This document shows, piece after piece, positions 42,769-52,029 of a stretch of DNA of 64,000 nt. The notes under the pieces were generated by a model. That model did no database searches. It saw only the letters and a program-made list of their open reading frames with translations, and was not told the origin of the DNA. The first letter of the stretch is position 1; every line of letters begins with the position of its first letter. The DNA comes from Parafilimonas terrae (GTDB lineage Bacteria; Bacteroidota; Bacteroidia; Chitinophagales; Chitinophagaceae). Location: the NCBI RefSeq assembly GCF_900115755.1, contig NZ_FOXQ01000009.1, positions 148,335 to 212,334 of the forward strand, read 5' to 3'. The position numbers and the translations under genes were made by a program.

Positions 42769-43107
42769 TGGCTGAATATAAGAAACGCGTTAAAACTTTT
42801 AGTTGTATAATAAGTTATATTGCAAACAGGTTAAACCGTAAGGCTGCTGATTAAATTATCAACTGCTGCAGTGTGCGACGCAACCGTGCTTTATAGAAAT
42901 ACAACTGCTGATTACACATAAATAAAAAATAAGCGAAGCTTATGAAATGCCTTTTATTACACCATCAAAACATGAAACGGCTTTGCATCTGGTAATCGAA
43001 AAACATTTAAAATATATGAATGAAACCGGGCATAATAATTTTTCGCACCAAAGAAAATGTATATAGCGAGGTTGCATAAAATAATTAAAAAAATCAAACC
43101 TATACGA

Positions 43108-45729
43108 ATGAAAATACGTGAAATAAAAATTTTAAGAGGCCCGAACTACTGGAGCATACGCCGTCCAAAACTCATTCAGATGACGCTTGACCTGGAAGAA
43201 ATGGAGCAGCGCCCAACCAATACGATCGATGGCTTCCTGGAGCGGTTGCAAACACTTATGCCAAGCCTGTATGAACACCGTTGCAGTGAGAATAAACCCG
43301 GCGGTTTTTTCAGCCGTGTAAAAGATGGTACGTGGATGGGCCACGTGATTGAACATATTGCCCTGGAACTGCAAACGCTGGCGGGCATGGATTGCGGCTT
43401 TGGCCGTACCCGGGGCACGGGCAAGGAAGGCGAATACTTTGTTGTGTTTGATTATATGGAAGAAGATGCAGGCGTGTATACGGCCAGGGCTGCAGTACGC
43501 ATTGCAGCAGCATTGATTGATGCACAGCCGTATAACCTTGAAGAAGACATTCAACGGCTGCGTGAAATAAGGGAAGATACAAGGCTGGGCCCTTCAACAG
43601 GCAGTATTGTTGATGAGGCTGTAAAACGCGGCATTCCTTTTATACGGTTGAATAAACAAAGCCTTGTGCAGTTAGGTTATGGCGTACATCAAAAACGCAT
43701 AAGGGCAACCATTGCAAGCACCACATCAACCATTGCAGTTGATATTGCAGGCGATAAAGAAGAAACTAAGGCCTTGCTTGATGCTGCACAAATACCCGTA
43801 CCAAAAGGCACGGTGATACGTACTGAAGAAGGTTTAAAAGATGCGGTTGAACGGTATGGTTATCCGCTGGTAATAAAGCCGATTGATGGTAATCATGGCA
43901 AAGGCAATACCACTAACATCACAACGTATGAACAAGCGCTGAAAGCATTTGAAGCAGCCAAACAATACAGCCGCAGCGTTATTATTGAAAAGTTTATTAC
44001 CGGCTTTGATTTTCGCGTGCTGGTCATCAATTATAAATTTATATGCGCTGCATTAAGAACGCCTGCAAGTGTTGTGGGCGATGGCGAGCATAACATTCAA
44101 TGGCTGATAGATGAAACCAATAAAGACCCACGCCGCGGTTATGGCCATGAAAAAGTTTTAACACAAATAACTATCGATCAGTTCACGCAAAAAATGCTGG
44201 ATGAAAAAGGTTATACATTAGAAACAATCCCGTCAAAAAATGAGCTGGTGTTATTAAAACCAACAGCTAATCTTTCAACAGGCGGCACATCAACCGATGT
44301 TACAGATGAAGTGCATCCAGTCAATATTTTTATGGCTGAACGTATTGCCCGCATTATCGGCCTTGATATTTGCGGCATTGATATAATGGCGCCCGATCTT
44401 AAAAGACCTGTTACGGAAAATGGCGGCGCTATTCTTGAAGTGAATGCAGCGCCGGGCTTCCGCATGCATGTTGAGCCATCAGAAGGTATTGCAAGAAATG
44501 CAGCAGAACCTGTTATTGATATGCTGTTTCCCAAAGGAGCCACAGGCCGCATTCCAATTATAGCCATCACCGGAACGAATGGTAAAACCACTACCACAAG
44601 GTTAACCGCACATATTTGCAAAGCTGCGGGCAAAAAAGTTGGTTACACAACAAGCGATGGCGTTTATATTCAAAACCAGTTAATGATGAAGGGCGATTGT
44701 ACCGGCCCTCTAAGTGCAAGGTTTGTATTAAGCGATCCTACAGTTGATTTTGCTGTGCTGGAAAGTGCCAGGGGCGGTTTATTAAAATCGGGTTTGGCCT
44801 TTGATAAATGCGATGTTGCTATTGTTACCAATGTTACGGCAGATCACATGGGGCTTGCGGGCATTAACACACTCGAGCAAATGGCTCGTGTAAAAAGCGT
44901 TGTTCCCGAAACTGTAAGGAAAGGCGGCTTTGCCATATTGAATGCAGATGATGACCTGGTGTATAAAATGAAAGACAGCCTTGATTGTAATATTGCTTTT
45001 TTCAGCATGGATGAAAATAACCCGCGTATAAAAAAGCATTGTGGGGAAGGCGGTTTTGGCGCCGTATATGAAAATGGTTATATCACCATCTTAAAAGGCA
45101 CCTGGAAAATACGCGTATTGAAAGTGAATGATATTCCCATAACCTTTGATGGCAAAGCCATTCATAATATCATGAACACATTGCCTGCTGTGCTGGCAGC
45201 TTATATGTTCAGGGATATTTCTATTGAAGATATACGCACAGGCTTAACCACGTTTGTGCCTTCGCCTGCATTAACGCCAGGCAGGCTGAATATGTTTGAA
45301 TTTAAGAAATGCAAGTTTCTTGCTGATTTTGCACATAACCCTGCCGGGCTTGAGTTGCTTGGTAATTTTGTGAGCAAGATGGATGGCTCGCCAAAGGTTG
45401 GCATTATAAGCGGAACAGGCGACAGAAGGGATGAAGATATTCGCGAATTGGGAAGATTATCCGCAAAATATTTTGATGAGATCATTATCCGCTGCGATAA
45501 AAATTTACGCGGCCGCACGGCGGAAGAAATTGTGAATTTATTGGTTGAAGGCATCAATGAAGCGAAAACAAAAGAAATTCCTTTCGAGATAATTTATAAT
45601 GAACAGGATGCCATTTTGCATGCTTATAACAATGCAAAACCTGGTTCATTAATCACCATCATGTGCGATGTGGTATCTGAAGCGCTTGATTTTATTAAAA
45701 ATTTAAAAGCGAAAGAAGATGCAGAATAA
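43108..45729 (+). CDS. cphA: Cyanophycin synthetase
   Basis: 873 residues from the ATG at 43108, whose product begins with the family-typical MKIREIKILRGPNYWSIRR; an ATG 51 bases earlier is less likely. CphA polymerises aspartate and arginine into the storage polymer cyanophycin. The N-terminal domain is followed by an ATP-grasp domain (YPLVIKPIDGNHGKGNTTNI, ~250-480) and a Mur-ligase-like domain with P-loop ITGTNGKTTTTRL (G489). Later segments are ESARGGLLKSGLAFDKCDVA and FADFAHNPAGLELL-like sequence. No cyanophycinase gene is in the window. Some Bacteroidota homologues may make related peptides, so the product is inferred. Confidence 0.9.
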   Translation: MKIREIKILRGPNYWSIRRPKLIQMTLDLEEMEQRPTNTIDGFLERLQTLMPSLYEHRCSENKPGGFFSRVKDGTWMGHVIEHIALELQTLAGMDCGFGRTRGTGKEGEYFVVFDYMEEDAGVYTARAAVRIAAALIDAQPYNLEEDIQRLREIREDTRLGPSTGSIVDEAVKRGIPFIRLNKQSLVQLGYGVHQKRIRATIASTTSTIAVDIAGDKEETKALLDAAQIPVPKGTVIRTEEGLKDAVERYGYPLVIKPIDGNHGKGNTTNITTYEQALKAFEAAKQYSRSVIIEKFITGFDFRVLVINYKFICAALRTPASVVGDGEHNIQWLIDETNKDPRRGYGHEKVLTQITIDQFTQKMLDEKGYTLETIPSKNELVLLKPTANLSTGGTSTDVTDEVHPVNIFMAERIARIIGLDICGIDIMAPDLKRPVTENGGAILEVNAAPGFRMHVEPSEGIARNAAEPVIDMLFPKGATGRIPIIAITGTNGKTTTTRLTAHICKAAGKKVGYTTSDGVYIQNQLMMKGDCTGPLSARFVLSDPTVDFAVLESARGGLLKSGLAFDKCDVAIVTNVTADHMGLAGINTLEQMARVKSVVPETVRKGGFAILNADDDLVYKMKDSLDCNIAFFSMDENNPRIKKHCGEGGFGAVYENGYITILKGTWKIRVLKVNDIPITFDGKAIHNIMNTLPAVLAAYMFRDISIEDIRTGLTTFVPSPALTPGRLNMFEFKKCKFLADFAHNPAGLELLGNFVSKMDGSPKVGIISGTGDRRDEDIRELGRLSAKYFDEIIIRCDKNLRGRTAEEIVNLLVEGINEAKTKEIPFEIIYNEQDAILHAYNNAKPGSLITIMCDVVSEALDFIKNLKAKEDAE

Positions 45730-45789
45730 CTTTTAAATTATTTGAGTTATTTGTTTCGAAAGTTTTTTCAGATTAAATTATTATAAAAA

Positions 45790-45830
45790 AAGCCATGGAT
45801 ACACAAGTAAAATCTGTGCATCTGTGGCTT
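45790..45830. terminator. Inverted repeat between convergent cphA and ADH genes, probable terminator
   Basis: AAGCCATGGATACACA (45790-45805) and TGTGCATCTGTGGCTT (45815-45830) form an imperfect hairpin with an A-run before and TATATA after. It belongs to the CACAGAT repeat family also seen at 38724-38787, so it may be a repeat that serves as a bidirectional terminator. Confidence 0.5.
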
Positions 45831-45877
45831 ATATACTTAATGAATTTTATGAAATTACTTTTTTGATACAGCGTTCT

Positions 45878-46918
45878 CTATAATGTTGCCATATCAATAA
45901 CAAACCTGTATTTCACATCACCCTTCAGCATACGCTCATACGCTTCGTTGATATATTTTATATCGATCACTTCCACATCAGACACTATATTCTTCGAAGC
46001 GCAGTAATCCAGCATTTCCTGTGTTTCGGGAAGACCGCCAATCAATGAACCGCCAATGCTTTTCCTGCCCATAATAAGATTGAATGCCGGAATTTTAGCA
46101 GGCGTTGGAGGTGCGCCCACACAAACCATGGTGCCGCTTGTTTTTAACATGCCGAGATACATATTATAATCATGTTCGGCGGAAACTGTATCGAGAATGA
46201 AATCAAAATAGCCGGCCATTTTTCTCACCTGGCTTTCATCTTTGGTAAGTACAAAATTATGTGCGCCAAGCTTTTTTGCATCCGCTTCTTTTGATGGCGA
46301 ATGGCTGAGCATGGTTACTTCTGCACCAAAAGATGCGGCCAGTTTTACACCCATGTGCCCAAGCCCGCCAAGGCCGAGAATGCCAACTTTCTGCCCCTCG
46401 CCTACCTTCCAGTGGCGCAAAGGAGAATAAGTGGTAATGCCTGCGCAAAGCAATGGCGCCACGGCTTCCAGCGGCTGGTTATCTTTAATGATAAGCACAA
46501 AATCTTCATCCACTACAATCTGTTTGCTGTAACCGCCATAAGTAACGCCGCCGCTGTGTTTGTCTTTAGCATTGTAGGTGCCCGTAGAACCATTTAAACA
46601 ATATTGTTCAAGGCCTTCTTTACAATTGGCACATTCGCGGCAGCTGTCAACCAAACAACCCACAGCGGCAAGATCACCTACCTTAAACTTTTTTACATGA
46701 TCGCCAACTTTTGTAACGCGGCCAACAATTTCATGGCCGGGCACTGCAGGATAAACAGTGCCGCCCCATTCGTTGCGAACGGTATGTAAATCGCTGTGGC
46801 AAACGCCGCAGTATAAAATATCTATCTGAACATCGTGCGGGGTGGTGTCTCTCCTGTCTAAACTCCAGGGCGCCAGTGGCGCTGTTGCGCTTTGCGCTGC
46901 ATAAGCTTTTGTTGCCAT
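45878..46918 (-). CDS. Zinc-dependent NAD(P) alcohol dehydrogenase (CAD/YahK-like)
   Basis: 346 residues of the medium-chain dehydrogenase family. Catalytic zinc ligands lie in YCGVCHSDLHTVRNEWGG and PAVPGHEIVGRV. The structural zinc cluster is VDSCRECANCKEGLEQYC. The Rossmann motif is GILGLGGLGHMGVKLAASFG, followed by SHSPSKEADAKKLGAHNF, which favours NADPH. These enzymes reduce aldehydes (cinnamyl, aliphatic or furfural type). No pathway is implied by the neighbours; the adjacent amidohydrolase gene is 77 bases upstream on the same strand. Confidence 0.9.
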   Translation of the reverse strand: MATKAYAAQSATAPLAPWSLDRRDTTPHDVQIDILYCGVCHSDLHTVRNEWGGTVYPAVPGHEIVGRVTKVGDHVKKFKVGDLAAVGCLVDSCRECANCKEGLEQYCLNGSTGTYNAKDKHSGGVTYGGYSKQIVVDEDFVLIIKDNQPLEAVAPLLCAGITTYSPLRHWKVGEGQKVGILGLGGLGHMGVKLAASFGAEVTMLSHSPSKEADAKKLGAHNFVLTKDESQVRKMAGYFDFILDTVSAEHDYNMYLGMLKTSGTMVCVGAPPTPAKIPAFNLIMGRKSIGGSLIGGLPETQEMLDYCASKNIVSDVEVIDIKYINEAYERMLKGDVKYRFVIDMATL

Positions 46919-46995
46919 AATTAATATTTGTTTACGAGTATGAATAGTTTACTAAATACCGGCTTAAATATCATCCGGTTTGCTGTTATGCAGCT

Positions 46996-47826
46996 TCAAA
47001 GGTTATAAAATTCAACTGCATTGTTATAAAAGATATTATTTTTTTCATCTGCTGAAAATGAAGCAAAATATTCGGTTGCAATTTGCAAGACTTTTTTATA
47101 AGAAGCAGCAACCAGGCAAACGGGCCAGTCGGAACCATACATTAATCTTTTAGTTCCGAATGTTGATGTCGCCACATCAAGATAGGGATTGAATGTTTCA
47201 TTTGAAAAGCTTGTCCGGTCAGCTTCCGTTACCATGCCGGATATTTTACAATAAACATTTTCATGTTGCTTGAATGCTTCCACATCTTTTTGCCATTGTT
47301 CAATCTCTCCTTTTTTAATATAAGGTTTGGCAAGATGGTCTATTACAAATTTTTGAGAAGGGAATGATTGCACAAGCTCAAGGGCATATTGCAATTGATC
47401 CGGAAAGATCAGAACGTCGTAAGTAAAATTGAATTGCTGCAGTTTGCTGATACCGTTTTTAAATGCGGGTTTCAGCATAAGCGCCCTGTCTTTTTCGCCC
47501 TGCAAAATATGCCTGAAGCCTTTAAGTTTTTTATGCTGATGCCAGTAAGCGAGCCTTTCTTCAATATCACCAGCCATCAGGTCAGTCCATGCCACTGTAC
47601 CTTTTATAAAATTGTTTTCGTTTGCATACTTTAAAAAAATTTCATTCTCTTTTTCAGATTGATTAACCTGCACCGTTACACAGCCTTCAACATTATTTTC
47701 TTTATAAACAGTTTCAAGATCAGCCGGTAAAAAATTTTGCCGTATAACTGCCATATCATCCGTTATCCAATCAAAATCCTTTGTATTATATGTCCAGAAA
47801 TGTTGATGGGCGTCGATTAATTTCAT
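46996..47826 (-). CDS. Amidohydrolase family protein (L-fuconolactonase-like)
   Basis: 276 residues. Metal-binding HxH at the N-terminus is LIDAHQHFWTYN (His6/His8), followed by GFRHILQGE, FVIDHLAKP and RLMYGSDWPVCLVAASY, the pattern of COG3618 lactonases that hydrolyse L-fucono-1,5-lactone, L-rhamnono-lactone and related sugar lactones. The surrounding genes do not form a fucose or rhamnose pathway, so the lactone is unassigned. It precedes the alcohol dehydrogenase gene on the same strand. Confidence 0.82.
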   Translation of the reverse strand: MKLIDAHQHFWTYNTKDFDWITDDMAVIRQNFLPADLETVYKENNVEGCVTVQVNQSEKENEIFLKYANENNFIKGTVAWTDLMAGDIEERLAYWHQHKKLKGFRHILQGEKDRALMLKPAFKNGISKLQQFNFTYDVLIFPDQLQYALELVQSFPSQKFVIDHLAKPYIKKGEIEQWQKDVEAFKQHENVYCKISGMVTEADRTSFSNETFNPYLDVATSTFGTKRLMYGSDWPVCLVAASYKKVLQIATEYFASFSADEKNNIFYNNAVEFYNL

Positions 47827-47879
47827 GGTTGTTTTATTAAATAAACTTTAGGAAAGTTTATAGCTTTCCTAAAGCTTCG

Positions 47880-50800
47880 CTACTCGCTTATAACCGTTTT
47901 ATGCGCTTTATGTTTGCCGGATATATATGAATACATGGCCGGAATTACAAACAACGTTAATATCAGCGAAAATAAAATACCGCCTACCACCACAATACCG
48001 AGCGGGATGCGGCTCGTTGCCGCAGCGCCCAGGCTCATGGCAATAGGCAAAGCGCCAAGCGATGTGGCAAGGCTCGTCATTAATATGGGGCGCAAACGCT
48101 GTGTGGACGCTTCTATTACAGCTTCATACTTACCCATGCCCTGCTCCCGTTTCTGATTAGAGAATTCAACAATTAAAATCCCGTTTTTCGTTACCAACCC
48201 TATCAGCATGATCATACCAATCTCCGAAAATATATTTAATGTTTGCCCGAATATCCACAAGCTTAATAAAGCACCGGCTAAAGCCAGCGGCACTGTAAAC
48301 ATGATAGTAAACGGATCAAGAAAACTTTCAAATTGTGCAGCCAGCACCAAATAGATAAGCAGTAATGCAAGCGTAAAAGCAAACCCAATGTTGGAAGAGC
48401 TTTCCGAATAATCCCTTGACGGCCCGCTTAATGCCGTTTGAAAGCTTTCATCCAGCGTTCTATTGGCAATTGCCTGCATGGCTTTAATGCCATCGCCAAT
48501 GGTTTTTCCTTCTGCAAGCGAAGCTGAAATAGTAGCTGCTTTATAACGGTTAAAGTGATACAATGTGGTAGGGCTGCTGCTTTCAACAAGATGCACCACT
48601 GCACTCAATGGAATGCTTTGCCCGCTTGCATTGCGCACATATAAACGCGAAATATCGGCAGGTTCTGTGCGGTTGGCATGTTCTACCTGGGCAATTACCT
48701 GGTACTGATCGCTGCCCATAATAAAATAAGCCAGCCTTCCTCCGCTAAACGCCGCCTGTATGGCTGCTACAATATCTTCTGTGGAAAGGCCAAGGTCTTT
48801 TGCTTTCATCCTGTCAACAGAAAGCTGTATTTCAGGACGGTTGAATTTGAGGTTTACATCAACATTTGAAAATGTGGGGTCCCGTCTTGCTTCATCCAAA
48901 AATTTGGGAATCACTTCCTTCAGCTTTTCAAAATCCATATTCTGCAATACAAACTGCACAGGCAAACCGCCGCGTGAACCGGAACCTACGGCAATGGTTT
49001 GTTCTTCTGTGGTAAAAATCCTTGCATCATTAAACTTTGATAATTTACGCTGCAGGTCGTTGGCTATTTCACTCTGCGATCTTGTTCTTTCCTGCGGTGG
49101 AATAAGGCCGATACGTGGCCGCGACTCGTTGGTAGAGCCGGTGGGCGTTCTGGCAAAAACAAACTCCCGTTCCGGAACAGAATCATATAAATAATCAGCT
49201 ATCTCATCTGTAATTTTCTGCATGTAAGTAAAGCTGGTGCCTTCGGGAGCCGAAACGCTAAGGCGAACCGAGCTTTTATCTTCAAGCGGGGCTATCTCGC
49301 TTTGCAGGCTGTTCATAAATATCAATATAAGGCCAAAACAAACTGCCACAATTACAAAAGCAACCCAGCGTATTTTCATAAAGCGCTCAAGCAGCTTTTT
49401 ATAACCGTTTTCCATGCCTTTGAAGAAAGGTTCCGTACGTTCATAAAACCTGCCATGCCCTGCTTTCTTTCCTGTGAGATAAACATTCAAAACAGGCGTT
49501 ATGGTTAACGAAACAAACGCTGATATTAAAACAGCGCAGGCCAGCGTAACACCAAATTCGCGGAACAATCTTCCTATAAACCCTTCCAGGAAAATTACCG
49601 GCAAAAACACGATTGCCAATGTTATTGAGGTTGATAATACCGCAAAGAAAATTTCCCTGCTGCCCTCCAATGCAGCTTTGCGTATTGGTAAGCCGCTTTC
49701 CAGTTTCCTGAAAATATTTTCCGTTACCACTATACCATCATCCACCACCAAACCTGTGGCCAGCACAATGCCCAACAGTGTAAGCACATTTATGGTAAAC
49801 CCTGAAATGTACATGATAAAGAAGGTAGAAATGAGCGAAATGGGAATATCTATTAGTGGCCGGATGGCAATAAGCCAGTTGCGGAAGAAGATGAATATTA
49901 CGAGCACCACCAGTATAAAGGCAATGATAAGGGTTTCCTTTACTTCAGACAATGAATTGCGAATGTTTACAGTATTATCAATCAGCACCTTTATTTGTAT
50001 ATCGCTTTTATTTGATTTCTGAATGGCGTCAAGTCGTTTATAAAATTCATCGGCAATGGCTATGTTGTTGGCGCCGGGCTGAGGAATTACATACAGGCCC
50101 ACTGCATTCACGCCATTATACTTCCAGCTTTGTTCATAATCCTCGGCGCCTAATTCCACTTCAGCAAAATCACTCACGCGAACAATGCCGGTGCTGTCTT
50201 CGCGAATGATCAGGTTCTTAAACTCATCTTCCGTAGTAAGCCGTCCCATGGTACGGATAGTAAGCTCTGTACTACTGCCATAAATTTTGCCCGGCGGCAG
50301 GTCAATATTTTCCGAATTAAGTGCATTGCGCAAGTCGGTGAAAGAAACATTGTAAGTGCTCATTTTATCCGGGTTAAGCCAAAGCCGCATGGCATAACGT
50401 TTTTGCCCGAACAGGCCCACAGAGCTTACGCCGTTTATGGTTTGAAACTGTTGCTGCAAAACGTTTTCACCATAATCGCTCAGTTCCAGCAAACTTTTGG
50501 TGGGGCTTTGAATGGCCAGGATTAAAATAAAATCGGCATTGGCATCAGCTTTTGAAACAACCGGCGGCGCATCAACATCCTGGGGTAAGCTTCGTGCAGC
50601 CTGGCTTACCTTATCGCGCACATCGCTTGCCGCAGCTTCCAGGTCAACACCCAGGTTAAATTCAACCGTAATATTACTGTTGCCCAAAGTGCTGGACGAA
50701 GTAAGGGTGCGGATGCCAGGTATGCCATTGATCTGCTTCTCCAGTGGTTCTGTGATCTGGCTTTCAATAATATCTGCATTGGCGCCGGTGTAAGAAGTTC

Positions 50801-50942
50801 TTACGTTTACAACGGCCGGGTCAATAGCAGGATAATCGCGTACAGCAAGAAAAGTAAAACCGGTTACGCCAAACACAATAATCATAATATTCATTACCGT
50901 GGCAAGCACCGGGCGCTTAAGCGAAAGTTCGGAGATATTCAT
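47880..50942 (-). CDS. RND-family efflux transporter permease (AcrB/MexB-like)
   Basis: 1020 residues, full length for a hydrophobe/amphiphile efflux pump (HAE family): one N-terminal transmembrane helix, a large periplasmic loop, five more helices, then the repeat. Family motifs include RPVLATVMNIMIIVFGVTG, GIPGIRTLTSSSTLGNSNI, GLVVDDGIVVTENIFRKLES (helix 4, with the proton-relay Asp pair) and LLIGLVTKNGILIVEFSNQK. No membrane-fusion protein or TolC-like gene lies next to it, unlike most such pumps, so partners must be elsewhere. Confidence 0.92.
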   Translation of the reverse strand: MNISELSLKRPVLATVMNIMIIVFGVTGFTFLAVRDYPAIDPAVVNVRTSYTGANADIIESQITEPLEKQINGIPGIRTLTSSSTLGNSNITVEFNLGVDLEAAASDVRDKVSQAARSLPQDVDAPPVVSKADANADFILILAIQSPTKSLLELSDYGENVLQQQFQTINGVSSVGLFGQKRYAMRLWLNPDKMSTYNVSFTDLRNALNSENIDLPPGKIYGSSTELTIRTMGRLTTEDEFKNLIIREDSTGIVRVSDFAEVELGAEDYEQSWKYNGVNAVGLYVIPQPGANNIAIADEFYKRLDAIQKSNKSDIQIKVLIDNTVNIRNSLSEVKETLIIAFILVVLVIFIFFRNWLIAIRPLIDIPISLISTFFIMYISGFTINVLTLLGIVLATGLVVDDGIVVTENIFRKLESGLPIRKAALEGSREIFFAVLSTSITLAIVFLPVIFLEGFIGRLFREFGVTLACAVLISAFVSLTITPVLNVYLTGKKAGHGRFYERTEPFFKGMENGYKKLLERFMKIRWVAFVIVAVCFGLILIFMNSLQSEIAPLEDKSSVRLSVSAPEGTSFTYMQKITDEIADYLYDSVPEREFVFARTPTGSTNESRPRIGLIPPQERTRSQSEIANDLQRKLSKFNDARIFTTEEQTIAVGSGSRGGLPVQFVLQNMDFEKLKEVIPKFLDEARRDPTFSNVDVNLKFNRPEIQLSVDRMKAKDLGLSTEDIVAAIQAAFSGGRLAYFIMGSDQYQVIAQVEHANRTEPADISRLYVRNASGQSIPLSAVVHLVESSSPTTLYHFNRYKAATISASLAEGKTIGDGIKAMQAIANRTLDESFQTALSGPSRDYSESSSNIGFAFTLALLLIYLVLAAQFESFLDPFTIMFTVPLALAGALLSLWIFGQTLNIFSEIGMIMLIGLVTKNGILIVEFSNQKREQGMGKYEAVIEASTQRLRPILMTSLATSLGALPIAMSLGAAATSRIPLGIVVVGGILFSLILTLFVIPAMYSYISGKHKAHKTVISE

Positions 50943-51269
50943 TAATTACAATAATTGTGTGTAACCAAAGGCCGTTTACACTTTTGCACTTTCTGCAGAG
51001 CTTGCAGTATTGATGATAAAACGCTGTTGTTTATTCAACGGCAAACTACAAAATCAATGAAAAATGTTTAAGCAAGAACTACGAAAAAGTGCAAATGGTT
51101 TCGTTATAAACAGCAAATCTATTTATGCAGTTTTAATATTCTCAAAAAAGAATGTTTACAGAATATTAATTGATATGAAAGCTGAAAATGTTGAGACGAA
51201 ATCGTAAACTGAAGTTATGCTGCAGGCGCTTCATCTTTCCTGGTTTACAATGCTTATGCTTACCCTTGA
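50943..51269. other. Divergent intergenic region between the RND gene and the 51320 gene
   Basis: About 330 bases with no gene. It must include the RND promoter, which I could not identify. Nothing repeated or structured stood out. Confidence 0.35.
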
Positions 51270-51301
51270 TTTGAATGCAACAGGCAATACCCTTATCTTT
51301 A
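51270..51301 (+). promoter_or_regulatory. Promoter of the 51320 gene
   Basis: TTTG at 51270-51273 and TATCTTTA at 51294-51301 are separated by 20 bases and match the Bacteroidota -33 and -7 elements (the latter at 7 of 8 positions). The predicted transcription start is only ~10 bases before the TTG start codon at 51320, which supports that start. Confidence 0.45.
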
Positions 51302-51319
51302 TGCCATAAATAGCTGTTA

Positions 51320-51871
51320 TTGAGAAATTTTGTTGCCATATTGCTTTTATCTATCCACTTATTTACGCTGGCAGGTTACCGGCTTGTATTAAGTTACCTG
51401 GAACAGAAGGCCGACAAAACCCTTGTGCAAAAATTAGACAGCAATCAATATAACGATGCCGACCTTGTAACGATTAAAATACCGCTTAATATGCCTTACA
51501 CTAACGACAAGAGTGAGTTTGAGCGGTGTGATGGCACCATAAAGATCAACGGTGTTTTTTATAATTATGTAAAACGCAAGCTGTGTAATGATACTTTGAT
51601 TTTGCAATGCATTGCCAACAATGAAAAAAGCAAATTGTCTGATGCCAAAAATGTATATGCAAAAATTGCCGGCGATGCGCAAACATCTTCTTCCCATCAG
51701 CAGGCCATGATCTCGCTGTTAAAGCTTTTCTTTTTTGAATACAATTATAAAACCGGTTACGATTTGTCTGCATGTGTTTCCGGCCTGTCTCATCCATATG
51801 CAACCAAAAGCGATGATATACTCTGTTCCTTTTATATTGCATCGCCTGAAAAACCTCCTGAAATAATATAA
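51320..51871 (+). CDS. Hypothetical protein with N-terminal signal or anchor
   Basis: 183 residues from a TTG start. The first ~22 residues (NFVAILLLSIHLFTLAGYRL) are a signal peptide or membrane anchor, so the rest is probably periplasmic. Five cysteines are present (CDGTIKING, CNDTLILQCIANN, LSACVSG, ILCSFY). I do not recognise a named family. It lies 158 bases before an ABC permease gene, upstream of a copper-type TonB receptor gene on the same strand, so a role in the same uptake process is possible but not shown. Confidence 0.5.
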   Translation: MRNFVAILLLSIHLFTLAGYRLVLSYLEQKADKTLVQKLDSNQYNDADLVTIKIPLNMPYTNDKSEFERCDGTIKINGVFYNYVKRKLCNDTLILQCIANNEKSKLSDAKNVYAKIAGDAQTSSSHQQAMISLLKLFFFEYNYKTGYDLSACVSGLSHPYATKSDDILCSFYIASPEKPPEII

Positions 51872-52029
51872 CCATACTATGCAGTTTATATGCACGGTAA
51901 AATCATTATGCTATTATTTAGCCGGTTAACTATTTCAACACCCATATTATTATTTGAATGAAAAGTTTGCAGCGTTTGATGCTCCAGGCTTAATATTATT
52001 CAACATTTGTTACGAAGAAATAAATTTCA

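Noticed and set aside
43057..43107. Upstream ATG of cphA
   Set aside because: The added residues are lysine/isoleucine-rich and not family-like; the ATG at 43108 gives the typical CphA N-terminus.
46996..47826. Fucose or rhamnose degradation operon
   Set aside because: The lactonase-like protein is present, but no dehydrogenase, dehydratase or aldolase of that pathway is adjacent.
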